Assembly: GCF_036373705.1 (NCBI RefSeq)
Contig: NC_089864.1
Coordinates: 5,974,001-6,038,000 of the forward strand
Reading direction: 5' to 3'
Length of the DNA stretch: 64,000 nt
DNA from: Amia ocellicauda
Taxonomy: Eukaryota > Chordata > Actinopteri > Amiiformes > Amiidae
The notes under the pieces were generated by a model, which was given only the letters and a program-made list of their open reading frames with translations, was not told where the DNA came from and made no database searches. A program made the position numbers and the translations under genes. Every line of letters begins with the position of its first letter. Position 1 is the stretch's first letter. Of the stretch, positions 30,001 through 42,382 are shown one piece after another.

Positions 30001-33000
30001 ATAACTTTCTTTGAAGAACAATGTTGTGAAGTCATCTTGTGACTAAAGCAACAATTCATAGAAACTTCAAAGCATTTTATTTTTATATTCTTGTGGCTGA
30101 AACTGTAACAGAATAATAAGATACAAAGATTATTTAAATCATCAATCTGAAGTCACAAAAGAATGACTATGACATCATATAGTGAATGGCAAACAAATCG
30201 GTCCCTCATCATCTTAAGAGCACAGTGTACCCTTTGAAGCGACTTTGCTGACGGACAGGTGGGAAATTAAGATTTTAGTTTTTGTTCTCGAAGCACTTAG
30301 TTCAGTAATACCACCCACATAGTTCTAAAAATGATCATGACAGCAAGAAGAACAATAACCTAAATCAAAGGGAGGTGCAAAGCACTATAGCATTTGATGG
30401 ACTCTTTAAAATCATAAAAAAACAGAGTTCCTGTATTTTATACCCTTGTACAATCATTTTACACCTATCCCATATATAACACGTTTTAATTTGCTCTGAT
30501 CCCAAGCGATACATCCTAAAAAATATATGTAAAAACTAATCTTTCCTACATTACAAATCCTGGCAGGGATTTATCTTAACATATTTCCAGCATTCCAGCA
30601 TGTGGAATTGAGGGTGTATTTTTTTAACAAGTGGGAACAACATATTGAATCACTGTGCTCTAAGAGTAGGCTGGATATTTTTCTCTTTGACACACACAAC
30701 AAAACACCAAAACTTCCTATGAAATGATATGCAACAATACCTTTGCACTCAACGTCAGGGTTTCCCCAGTAGAGCTCCTTGCAATCCCCGCAGGTCCTAC
30801 CTCCAAAGCCAGGTCTGCACGAGCAATGGCCCGTCAGCTGCGAAATACAACTCTTGGAAATAAGTGACACGCTTCGTATAGTGCTTTCCTGATAGATTTT
30901 CTTGTGTCTGTATCTTTGTTGTTTCGTTTTTGTTTTGGAAGCCTCCAAATTACAATTACAAATATACAGTGAATGTGTGAAGAAGTGTGTGATTTTATCA
31001 TTGCAAAAGCTTGAGGAGAGACAAAGCGATAACATCTGTAAACAGGAACTCGTACTGATAGTTTCTGGCAATGCTGTGCTGCTATAACAGTAGTACTGTT
31101 CAAGCAATCTCTTATAACACCCTTACATATTTACAATTGAAATCCAATATTGAACTGGGATTGAAGGAGGAGGCCTGTCCATTTAGACTTTTTGCAACTA
31201 TATGTTGTTTCCACCACCTTTATTAAGCCATATAGTTAGATTTATCATACAACTGGCATCATACCAATGATCAATAATAGCTAATAACAGCTGTATGACT
31301 GTAGCCTAGATTGAATCAAAACGTTAACCTACCAAAAAATCACACATTTCAAAGTTGTACCTAAGTGCGTTCCCCTTACCTCGTTGCAAGATGATCCCAA
31401 CGAATGGCTTTCGTGACAGGCACAGGACTCGCACCCCGTCCCACTAGCCAAATTCCAGGTGTCCGGCGCGCACTGGTCACAGTTCTTTCCAATCACATTA
31501 GGCAGACACTGACACTGGCCGTTATTCAAATCGCAGTGGCAATCGCCGGCTGAAGGGCAGGTGTCGTTTGCTGTCCCCAGGTAGTTACACACACATTCTT
31601 AAAAAAGAGCACAAATCAAGCTTAGATATGGACAGAAGCACTCCTCTGTGTTGCTCACTCACTCAATCAAATAAGGAAAGATAAAATGAATAAATAACTG
31701 TGGTTTTCCTGAATATATTTAAAATTCTTCCCTGGAGAAGATCTCTTTAGCTGCTAATTTCAGATGTGGGGGACAGACGCCATACTGGATACCCAGTTAA
31801 ACCAGCCAGGCAGCCCAATAAACACCATCACATTGCTGTTTTGGAACTGGGAATCATATTCTTATATTCTTTCAACATGTATCCATTCAATAAACCAGAG
31901 GGAGCTCAAATCTAAATCTTTTTTCTTGGTCTTCTATTTGGACAGATGGCAAATGAAAACAAACCTGCCATCTGACACTCAGGTATATGTGTGCCAAAGG
32001 TTAACAAACTAACTTAAACAAGGGGACCAACCCGTCACATTTGTGTTAGTGTTGGGGGGGATAGGGGAGGGTAGGGAAAGGAAGTCAATTCTCACTTCGA
32101 CAGTTCTGAGTCAAAGCATTGCCATAGTAGCCCAGTTTGCAGGTCTGGCAGCTGTCCCCCTCCGTGTGGTACAGGCAGTTCAGACAGGTGCCCGTGTGGG
32201 GATCGCAGGAGCCGGGGTCCAGCATGTCGATGTTGCCGTGGCACTGGCACGGCTGGCACTCTCCGCCAACCTCGTTGGGATTGCCGTAGTAGCCTGGAGC
32301 ACACTCCTCGCACCTGGCGCCTGTGAAAACAACACGCACACACGTTAGCTCCTCAAAAGCAAGTACACAAAAGCTGCACCATATGAAGTCCACCTGTTTT
32401 CTAATCTAAACTGACACGCATCGATTGTAGGAATGGAGAGTTGATGTTTGTCTTAATGGTCCACACTTTACGTTAATTAAATAAACTCATCAACAGAAGA
32501 GAATTTAATACTCTTAAAACATTTTTATCACTCAATACACCCCCAACCCTCACCAATTTTTTTTTTTTTTAATTGGGTAGTGACTGATGTTGCAGTGTCG
32601 ACAGTTCAAGGTGGTGAAATCTCAAAGTGTGATTGCTGGCTTTAAACAGCCTTCTCTTTCCTCCCCCTAATAAAACAGGAAGAATCAAGAACTCCTGAGG
32701 AAAAAACTATCAGGACTAACTATTCCACGGGGAATGGCGTTACCTTTATACCCCGGGTTGCAGACACAGATCACGTGCAGCGAGTCGTGGCTCTGGTAAC
32801 AACCCCCAGCGAACTGGCGCCCGCTGCCTGGGCCATCCGGACACATACACGGCCGGCAGTGATTACCCGTGCCGAGCACAGGGTCCCCGTAGTAACCCTG
32901 GTCACATCTGTGGGAGAGAGAGGTCAGAGGTCAACCCTGTCTCTTGAAAGGAGACGCAATACCAGACAATACTCCACTAGTACCACCCAAAGAGTCCTAT

Positions 33001-36000
33001 GAGTGAATGAGTTGAGTGCCAGCAGGCTACCTTTCGCAGTTGCGTCCTGTGGTGTGGTCCCTGCAGCCCAGACACTCTCCCGTCTGCGGGTCACAGTGGT
33101 CCGTGTGTCCATTGCAGCTACAGGGGCGGCAGCTGGGAAAGCCCCAGTACCCAGGCAGACACTTCTCGCACTGGCGGCCATACGCCCCATGAATGCACTG
33201 ACACTGCCCTGTCACCACGTTACAGAAACCGTTCACAGAGCCCTGGGGGTTGCAGTCACAGGCTGGAGAAAGGAAATAAGACAAATCCTCATTCCTCCTG
33301 AAATAACTCAATAGTTCTCATCACAACCCCAGTTGTCGGATCTCTATTTCACAGTATCTTTCCACACAATGCAGAGAACATCAACCCAAGCATTACAGAG
33401 AACACTATCTGTTACAAAAGTATTGGTTTTGTTTTTTGTGAATTAGCCAACCTTTGCCAATCAAAAAAAAAGACTCCAGTTGCTCCCACGCATCAAGTCA
33501 ACTGAACTCACCTCTGCAGCCGCTTGGTCCGAATAGGTAGGTAGCCGGAGCACATTGGTCACAGTTTCTGCCCACCACATTCGGGCGACACTGGCACTGA
33601 CCTCCAATGGGGTCACAGACCGTGCTCAGGGATCCCTGGGGGTCACACTGACAAGCTGAAAAAAGAAGATGCCGGGTTATTCAAGGACTAATTATCATTT
33701 TTATAATGACTCATCTTTACGGATGACAAGCTCGGTGCAGTTTAGAGTCTATTCTTGGCTGGCAGGACACAGGCTGCAAGTTCAGGCTTGCTTCATTGCT
33801 CACTTGCTGTTTGGCAGCAGATCAAAATCCAGGAACATAACAGAGTAATGCTAAACCCTAGAAGTGTATATGTTTATTACAAGAAAACAATGTCTCAGAG
33901 GTTTGGGGCTTTGGAAGAACCAAAGTGGGTTTGTGAAACAGTGGGAGTTATACAGGAACAAGTAAAATACCTGCAGCTATGGAAACCTCAGGCACCGTAA
34001 AAACACACTTAAAAGCAGAAGACAAAAGTAGCGTCAGCATCGAAGACAGAGACCTTAAATATGGTTAATGGATAAACAAAAGGTTTACTAAAGGCCATTC
34101 AAAAACTAGATATAGATTTAGATAAAGATTTTATCTTAAACATTCAAGAAAAGCTCTGCTGTACTCTAAACACACATTTGAAACAGGAAGTGACATCAGA
34201 ACCTCTAGATATTGATAATAAAAACTTTTAGGCAACTTAAATACTACACACACACACAAACACATGCTGAGAAAGTGACGTGAGGTTCGTACTCAGTGCT
34301 CCCTGGTGTAGCAGTGCAGAAATGCTGAAGATGTAGTTTCTGCAGATGTCCGTCATGGGGGTCTTCACCACGCTCTGGCTGTTCTCCAAACACCGGTACC
34401 GCTGGAACGTCTCCCAGGCACTGTTGGTGGTGACCTGTCCTCCCGAAGGACCGGTGAAAATGTCCAGGTTCTTGCAGTGCGGCATGAGCACAATCTGACA
34501 GATAAAAAAGATAGTTAATGAATGTCTGTGGTACATGTTGTGCTAAATTGTATTTGCTCTTTCCATAGACAGTCAACTCACCGAATCAATCAGTGTGTAT
34601 GGAGACTGGACGTCCGTCAGAGCAGAGTAAAGAGGTAAGGTCAGACGGACCGTATAATTCAAGCCCTCCTCGAAGCACACGGGCCGTGGAAGAACGACAT
34701 ATCTGAAGAAGACAAGAGAAAAAATGTTACTCAGAGAGAGAACCTCAAAGTAAGTCAAACTGCAAATGTGTGAGTTAATGCCATCTATAGAAAGTACCTG
34801 GAGCCGGGAGGGAGAGATATAACCTGGTTGTCATCATCGGGCATTGTGTTGGCACATCTGCTCCCGGTTGCAATATCGCCGGGACGAACCACCGCCACAA
34901 CAACCTCCTCCCACTGCTCAGGTAACTAAAGAGAGGGATGTGTGAAGGAAACATTGACATTGGAATTCAAAAAGCAGAAACCGAACAGCAGAATTTACAC
35001 AACACACAAGTGGAGTGTCAATAAGCTTCCGATGAGTTTAGATGGGCCAAGAAGCCTCCTTCAACCTTAACCTCTCCCTGGTTCATATATTCAGCATGAC
35101 TGATAGTGTATTCGACTACCTGAGGCTCGTAGCGGATCAGGATGTCATACTCCATCGAATGGGGGATGTTGTCGATGTAGAACTCCAGATACGCCCTCTC
35201 GGGCACATTCACAAACCCGATCCCGGTCCAGGTGGGAGTCCGATCCTGTGGATACGGCCTCTGCACGATAGTCACTCCCTAGTGACACCAAATCCGTTAT
35301 TAGAAAATACACAGCTGCAGAACTGGAGAGAAAAATGTGCACCACATTGAGAGAATAAACTCACAGGTCCAAACTTAGCCTCCTCTGCCTCGTAGGTGTA
35401 GTGGTCCAGTGCCATGACGTAGAAGCCAGACTCCACCTGGTTGCACTGGCGCCCAAACATGTGCTCCCGACACTGGCACTGCCCCGTTTCTGCAGAACAG
35501 CTGTGGGGGGGGGGGGTGGTTAAAGACTGTCAGAAACACAAATTACCACATCATGTTGTGTAACTGATGTCATCCTACGGCTCATTAGTATTAATGGTAT
35601 TCATTCTAAGCATGATCTACTGTGACACCGTACAGCTGCTGTTGACACGGCCGGCATCTATATCTCTTGAACCTTTCCAGGGATTTTATGAAACACAGGC
35701 TGAGGAATAGCTAATGGTTTTATGACTCACCATGTCTTTGGTGAGATTAATTACTCCACAGACAGAGACTTAAACTGGTACTGCATAATGTGGATAACCT
35801 CAAAAGAGAAACTCCAGCAGCAGCTCAAATATTCAGTCCGACAGAAATAATCTAAAAACGGTTCCTTCCTTTTCTAACTCATGGGATTTGGTAACTAACA
35901 GAAACTTTGTTTAAGGCTTCTTAATATTCCCATTATTCCTTAGGGGAGAGCACATGAGGCTTCAAACTTAACTGCTCAAGAACAAAAATATTCTGCAGAG

Positions 36001-39000
36001 AAGGCTGAACTTTGCTCTTACTCGTTATCGACAGCACCCCCCTGGTCACAGTCGCATGATCGGCACCCGTCCATGTCATTGCTCAGTCCCCAGTGCTGCG
36101 GCTGTTGGACAGAGAATTGTCAGCACTTGGTTTAATAAAGCACCTCTGTCCAAAAAGTCCTTTACTTTCACACACCCTAGATATTTATTCTCAGAATCTA
36201 CGCAATGTTTTTGGTGTACATTTATACATTTATCGTTACTGACATGCAATTACTTCTCACACTGCAGTTCTAGTACTTTTGTGCTAAATATTCTGCTTAT
36301 CCTGAGAGATATAGGTTACTTCCAATATTACTCCTCTACTGATTATTGATTACTAATTACCATACAAAATCTAAATGGGAGTAACAAAAGAAAGCGAAAC
36401 AAATGTCCTCTCTGTGTGTCTGTAGATCTTCTAAACAGACTGAAGGTTGCCTACCAGACACTGGTCACAGTTGTGCCCTGTCACCAGACGCTTGCAGTAG
36501 CAGCTTCCTGTGTCTGCGTTGCAGGGGCTTCCTCCTGGAAGTGTTCCCAGAGGACTGCACGTGCAAGCTGTGGGATCGACAGGCCATACTTTTACCATGC
36601 TGCCCTGTGGGAACTTCCCAGTAGTTTTACAGTGCATGTTTATATTTAGTATACATAGGCCAGCAGTGTGGAGCACTGGGCGAAGCTCTGGACCACGGAC
36701 CAAGGAGTCATGTGTGGAAATTTAAATGAGAAATTGGTCAACTAATTAAATTATGAAAATAACCAATTGGACGTGTCATTACAAAATTCTGAATCCGTCA
36801 TGTGAAAAAAGAGGACTCACGCTGACACCCCAGCGGGTCCTCGCTCAGCCCGTAGAAGCCCTGTTTGCACTGATCGCAGCGCTCGCCCTCGACGTTGGGT
36901 TTGCAGCGGCACTGCCCAGCGATGAGGCCCGTGGAGTAGTCTGTGATGCGGTCACAGATCCCACCATTGAGGGAACCAACCGGGTCGCAGTTACATTCTG
37001 TCCAGAGACAATGAAAGCACAGTGGCTGGCTTTGTTAGTCTGAGACCAGAAAGGTGTCATTGTTGTTTTACAGATTGGGAGCATCAAAATTATTCAAATA
37101 TGATACTGACTTTATGGAAAGAGATCATCAAAACCCAATGACCAACATCACGAATGTTTTAAACACAAGACTTCATAAGTCTCAGTAAAATACAAAGCAA
37201 ATAGAAAGAGATAAAGAGGTCAAAAGCAAGTCTGTACTGCAGTGGAGGGCTAGGTGTGCTTTGAAACCCCCTCCCCCTACTTTCCTCTGAGATAAAACAT
37301 GAAAGTGCAGGTGCTACCTATTCTGTCAAAGCCCTTTTGAACCCAGGCACCCAAGTCAAGACAGCCATCAAAGGGGGAGACACAAAGAAAGCCAGTTATC
37401 TCCCCGATCTCCGCATGGGGATACGCTGGACTTACGCTCGCAGATGCTGGGGTCGCGGATGTCTCTCTCTGGGTGCTGGAAGTAGAACGGTTTGCACTGT
37501 TCGCAGTTGCGTCCCATGGTGTTGTGCTGGCAGTTGTCGCACACTCCCCCGCTGATGTTCCCAGTGGACATGTACACGGCCATGTCAAAGTGACACGTCT
37601 CCGAATGCTGGTGGCAGTTGCACTCTGAGGAGATGGAAGTGATATTCCTGTGAGGGGGGAAGCTCTAAGCATACACAAACACGGCTTCACACTTACACTT
37701 TGTCCTTCTTCTCGTGAATCCTTTCTTTCAAGACTCTTCTATTTATAATACATATTTATACATGTATAGTGCATTAGTCATTTATTACAGATATATACTG
37801 TGTTTATCTTACTGTATGAGTCTGTGATATGCAAATATATATAGCAGTTGTTTTAGGTTCACAGCAACTTGTACATATCTTGACTAAGCATTTGCAGGGA
37901 TGACAGATACAACCAAGCATAAGACTTAAATTAGCAAATTTCAGTACTTGTATACAGTTTCACAGTCAAGAACCAATACTTTCTGATGCAAGTGAATGTC
38001 TAATTAAATGAACCAAAATTAAAACACTTTAGAAACACTCTTGTAAATGCTCGTGCGTACTCCTTAGCTGCTCTGTTTTATTATTCTTGTCACAATAGTT
38101 AAGGCATGAATGCAGACTCTTATGAAACACATACTTTTACAAGCGTTGGTGTTGCGTCCCTCAGCAGGTCTCCAAGGCAGGTCATGGTAGAAGTCTTTGC
38201 ACTTTTCACAGTTCAAGCCTTTGGTGTTATGATTGCACATACAATGCCCATGCACCTGTGAAAACAGAGACATTGGAAAAACAGAGATATTTGACAACCC
38301 TTCACACGAAGTTGATTGCACCCAACATAGAGTATGTTGTGTTTACACTACTAATGCCCAGAATTAGATTGATTCTAAAATCCTTCAGATTTATACCAGT
38401 AAACTCAAACACAGAAAAATAAAACGGCACATTCACTTTAAAATTATGCCAAAAGCCCTTTCCAACCCAGATCTCTTCCATTGTCTGTCTAAGATCGAAT
38501 ACAACAAATGTTACAAAAATATATGTGATTTTTTTAACCAGGTTTGTATAGTCTATGACTTCACAAGAAGAAACTTTTTCTGCAATCTTACTCAAATAAT
38601 AATAATTATTTCTGTTGCGGCACAACCTCCCCAGCTTCAATTACCAGATTACAATCTTAGAAAAAAAATAAACTCAGGGCCAGTCACAGCAAATACCCCC
38701 AGACTCTGCTCGGCATGTTTCTCTAATTGTCGGGACAATAAAACACACAATTTTGTTTTGCCCCCTTCATCTCATACAATAAAATGTGAAGAAGTGACAG
38801 ATGCTTAGAGATACCTGGCGCTGCAGGCAAAGTGTAAACAACAGAAGGTGCAGACTAAACAGTAATCTGTGGTTCCAGTCCCACTCTCGCTCTGTGTCGC
38901 ACATATTCTTAACAGCATGTACTTCAGACTTGTCTCCATATGTATTTCAAGTGATGGAAATTTAAAATACTGAGCCATTGCATGTTTCAGAAGCCTGTCC

Positions 39001-40355
39001 AAGGAGCCGGGGGCTTAATGCTTTTGAGTGAGTTTGCACAGACAGACATGTGGAGTAACAGATATTTCAGAATATTTGCTTTTCAGTCTCTACCACTACT
39101 ATGGCTTTGCAGGTTGTACATCCTCATCTGTATCAAAACACACTGGAATAGGAGTCTATTGTTTACAAGCACAGAGTGAAACAGCACAGTGTATATCCGG
39201 CTCAGGTCCACTTACCATGCCCTCCACGTCCTCCCCAATCCCGTCGACCGGGGCGCACTCGCTGGCATGGCCATAGCAGAAGCAGTTGCCACGCACCACC
39301 ATGTCGTACATGGCATAGTAGTACTTCTCCTTGATCTCCATCCTGGAGTCCAGCAGATTGTCCCCGAGCGTGTGCAGTCTGGTGAACTTCACCCTCAGGT
39401 TGGTGATCTTTAACATGTCTAAATGGGGGAGGAAGTGCACATTTTTAACAGACAGAGAGGAAGGTCAGAATATAACTTTTCACATACAAGTAAAAAAAAA
39501 ACAATACTTATGGATTATTTTTGTTTTAAAGTTGTGAAAAAACAAGCCAAAGTTCTTCCTCAAGATTTCATGTGGTCCAGTGGTAGATCACTGCAAATCT
39601 TTTTTATTATTTATTTTTTTAACAGAAAAAAGAAAAAATGAATTACTTTGTATTCTGGGGCTGTAAGGATCTTCGATTCTGAAGACAGGGTCCAAAACAC
39701 GAAAGATAACCTGCAACAGAGGGGTGTTTCATTACTTCGTTTGAATGCAAAGGTTGGGATGACATTTAAGCACTGAATAAATAATAACACTGATCATCTT
39801 CAGAAAACAGCTAGATTTTTCAAAAGGCGTAAAACATGAGGTTGACTGCAAACTAATTTCTGCAACCTCATTCTGGTCAATTGACCATGCAAGCCATTTT
39901 TAAATTGACTTTGTGACCAACATCTTATTTCACAACTTTTGAAAATCTTACTCATTATCAAAATATATTATACTATATAATACTATTTAAAACCCGAGAG
40001 GGGAAACACACCTCTCCCTCTGTGGACGGCTCGATGTCCGAGTACCGTGAGTCACAGATGACATCATCAACTTTCTTCATTGGCCCCCGAGAGACCGTTG
40101 GGAAAGCCGACTCACAGTCGTAAGCGAAATAGCGGTACACCTGCCAGGTGTTCCCGAAGTCTGAGGATCTCTCAATCACCATTGCAGCTGGACGAAATGT
40201 CTGACATGGAGAAGAAAAATATTGCCAACTTACCAACACATGCTTTAAAAAACAACAGTCAAATGTAGTCATTCTGGTCTTTTATACAGACAAAGAGAAC
40301 AACGCCAGATTTGTTATGCCCTGGATAAGGGCTTCTGCTAAGAAATAAATAAATA

Positions 40356-40412
<57 letters not shown>

Positions 40413-42337
40413 TATTATTATTATTATTATTATAAATGTAAAAGTATGTTACTTTTCACTCAAAGATACTCAGCCAATCATCAGAAAAGCTTTAACCACA
40501 GCCTTGAATAATGGAGAGCCTAGCATGACTTTCACAGTGAAATGATTTAATTATAAAAACACCCAACGCAATGTCTGTCTGTCCCTAGTGCTTCTACGTG
40601 ATTTTTATTGCTGGTGTCGTACTGCTTATTTTGCTCTTCCAGACTGGACCACCTGAGCAATGCAGATTGTTTAAAGGCTGCATCCCGGGGATAAGATAAC
40701 AGAATGGAGCCCCCCACCCCCTCCCCTCTCCCCGCAGCAGCTGGCCTGGCACATCGGGGGAAGTGTGCTAATTAACCTCCGGACAAAAGGCCCCCGTTAC
40801 CTTGAACGTCATAATGAGATGAGTGAAATGGAATTCCGCCTCCAGATTCAGCTGCACAGTAACATTTTCTAAACCTAAAGGGAGTTGGGGAAGAAAAAAT
40901 AAACATCTGTGTGCATCTGGTTTCCCAGCCAAGGAAAACATAAGCCGGGACAGTTAGTTCTGTAACTAAACCTTCACTGGCGTATAAAGAAACGGGCAAT
41001 GTAAACTTAACGTTGAGTTAACTGTGTAAACACATTCCCTTTCTCTGCATCTCAACTGTTTCCATCTAAGCGACATATCGGTTGTGAAGGACTGATTCTT
41101 ACGACATACATTTATTCTCTCAACCGAGTGGCACAGATTTGCACATTTGTCTGGAATGCACAAAGGAAAAAATAAAGGCGATAAACGTCATGCTGCGATA
41201 AGGTAAACGGACAATGTTATTTTAGGTTATCGTACTCGAGAGCGTAGCGAAAATGTGTGTGGTTTGGAATTTGGGATCTATAGGAAAATATTCATCTGGA
41301 AATACTTCAGCGGATTAAAACACTTCCTTTGTTATGTAAACAAGCAATACTAAAGGAAATATAACCTGTCAATGGAATCTGCAAGAGAAGTTGAACTGGA
41401 AACAGATTTTACCTTTATCTTGGTTCGTAGCAGAGCAATGGCAAAGTTATTAAGGGAGGCTACTGCTACAAGGTTGCACTGAAACTCTGTCAGTAGATAA
41501 CTTCAGCTGCCAAAAATGTATATTAGGAATAAGCCCCAGTGTATAAATGGAGCCATCTGTAGTACTTGCTGGCAGCTATACTTTATGATGAATCACTACC
41601 TTCCTCCCCCCTACTTAAAATTCCCACGACTTTTTTTATTTTTTAACTCTAAAAACACTTCATGGGAAACTTTTTTTTTCGGTAATTCCTCAATTCGAAA
41701 AGGATGAAAACCTCCCAGCTGCGATCTCTGACAAGTTCCCTTCTCTCTCGTTTGATTTCTCTCTGTATTTAGTACTTTTGAGTGTTAATAACCAGGTGCC
41801 CCCCCCGCCCCCCACCAGTGTGCGAACACAGATGTTCTTTTAGAGCTTCCGAAGTAATCATTATCTGTAGTTTAACTGTTCATTTTAAACTGGCTAGTTT
41901 AGGTCCTGTTTAAAATCGGTTAGCCATTACTTTTCACTTTGAAGTGCACCTCAGTCATTCAATGATTAAAGGGTTAACTAACAGCCCCTCACAGAAAAGT
42001 GATCTGGATTTAACCTTTAAATCAGACCAATTCAGCAGAACTGCTGCTTCTTTTTCCCACGAGAACCCACCGTTTTCGGACTGCCACCAGGTCTTCAGTC
42101 GGTTGGGACCAAAAGTTGTCACCACGTTCTCGACGCGGTGGCTGGTGGTGTGGTTCACGATCTCCTTAGAGAGCTCCCTGGAGTCGCACAGGAAGCACTT
42201 CTTCTCTTCCTTGGGGGGACCAGAGAACAAAGTTCAGGTGATGAAGCAAATCTGAAACAACTCCCTCAGCGCGTGTAAAATATTTGTGGTGATATTCGGA
42301 AAAGCCTTTAGCCCAGTTAGCATGTGCCATGCAGTTG

Positions 42338-42382
<45 letters not shown>

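Noticed and set aside
32043..33314. Plus-strand ORFs of about 100 codons opposite lamb1 LE exons
   Set aside because: Shadows of Cys-rich minus-strand exons; the minus frame matches laminin exactly.
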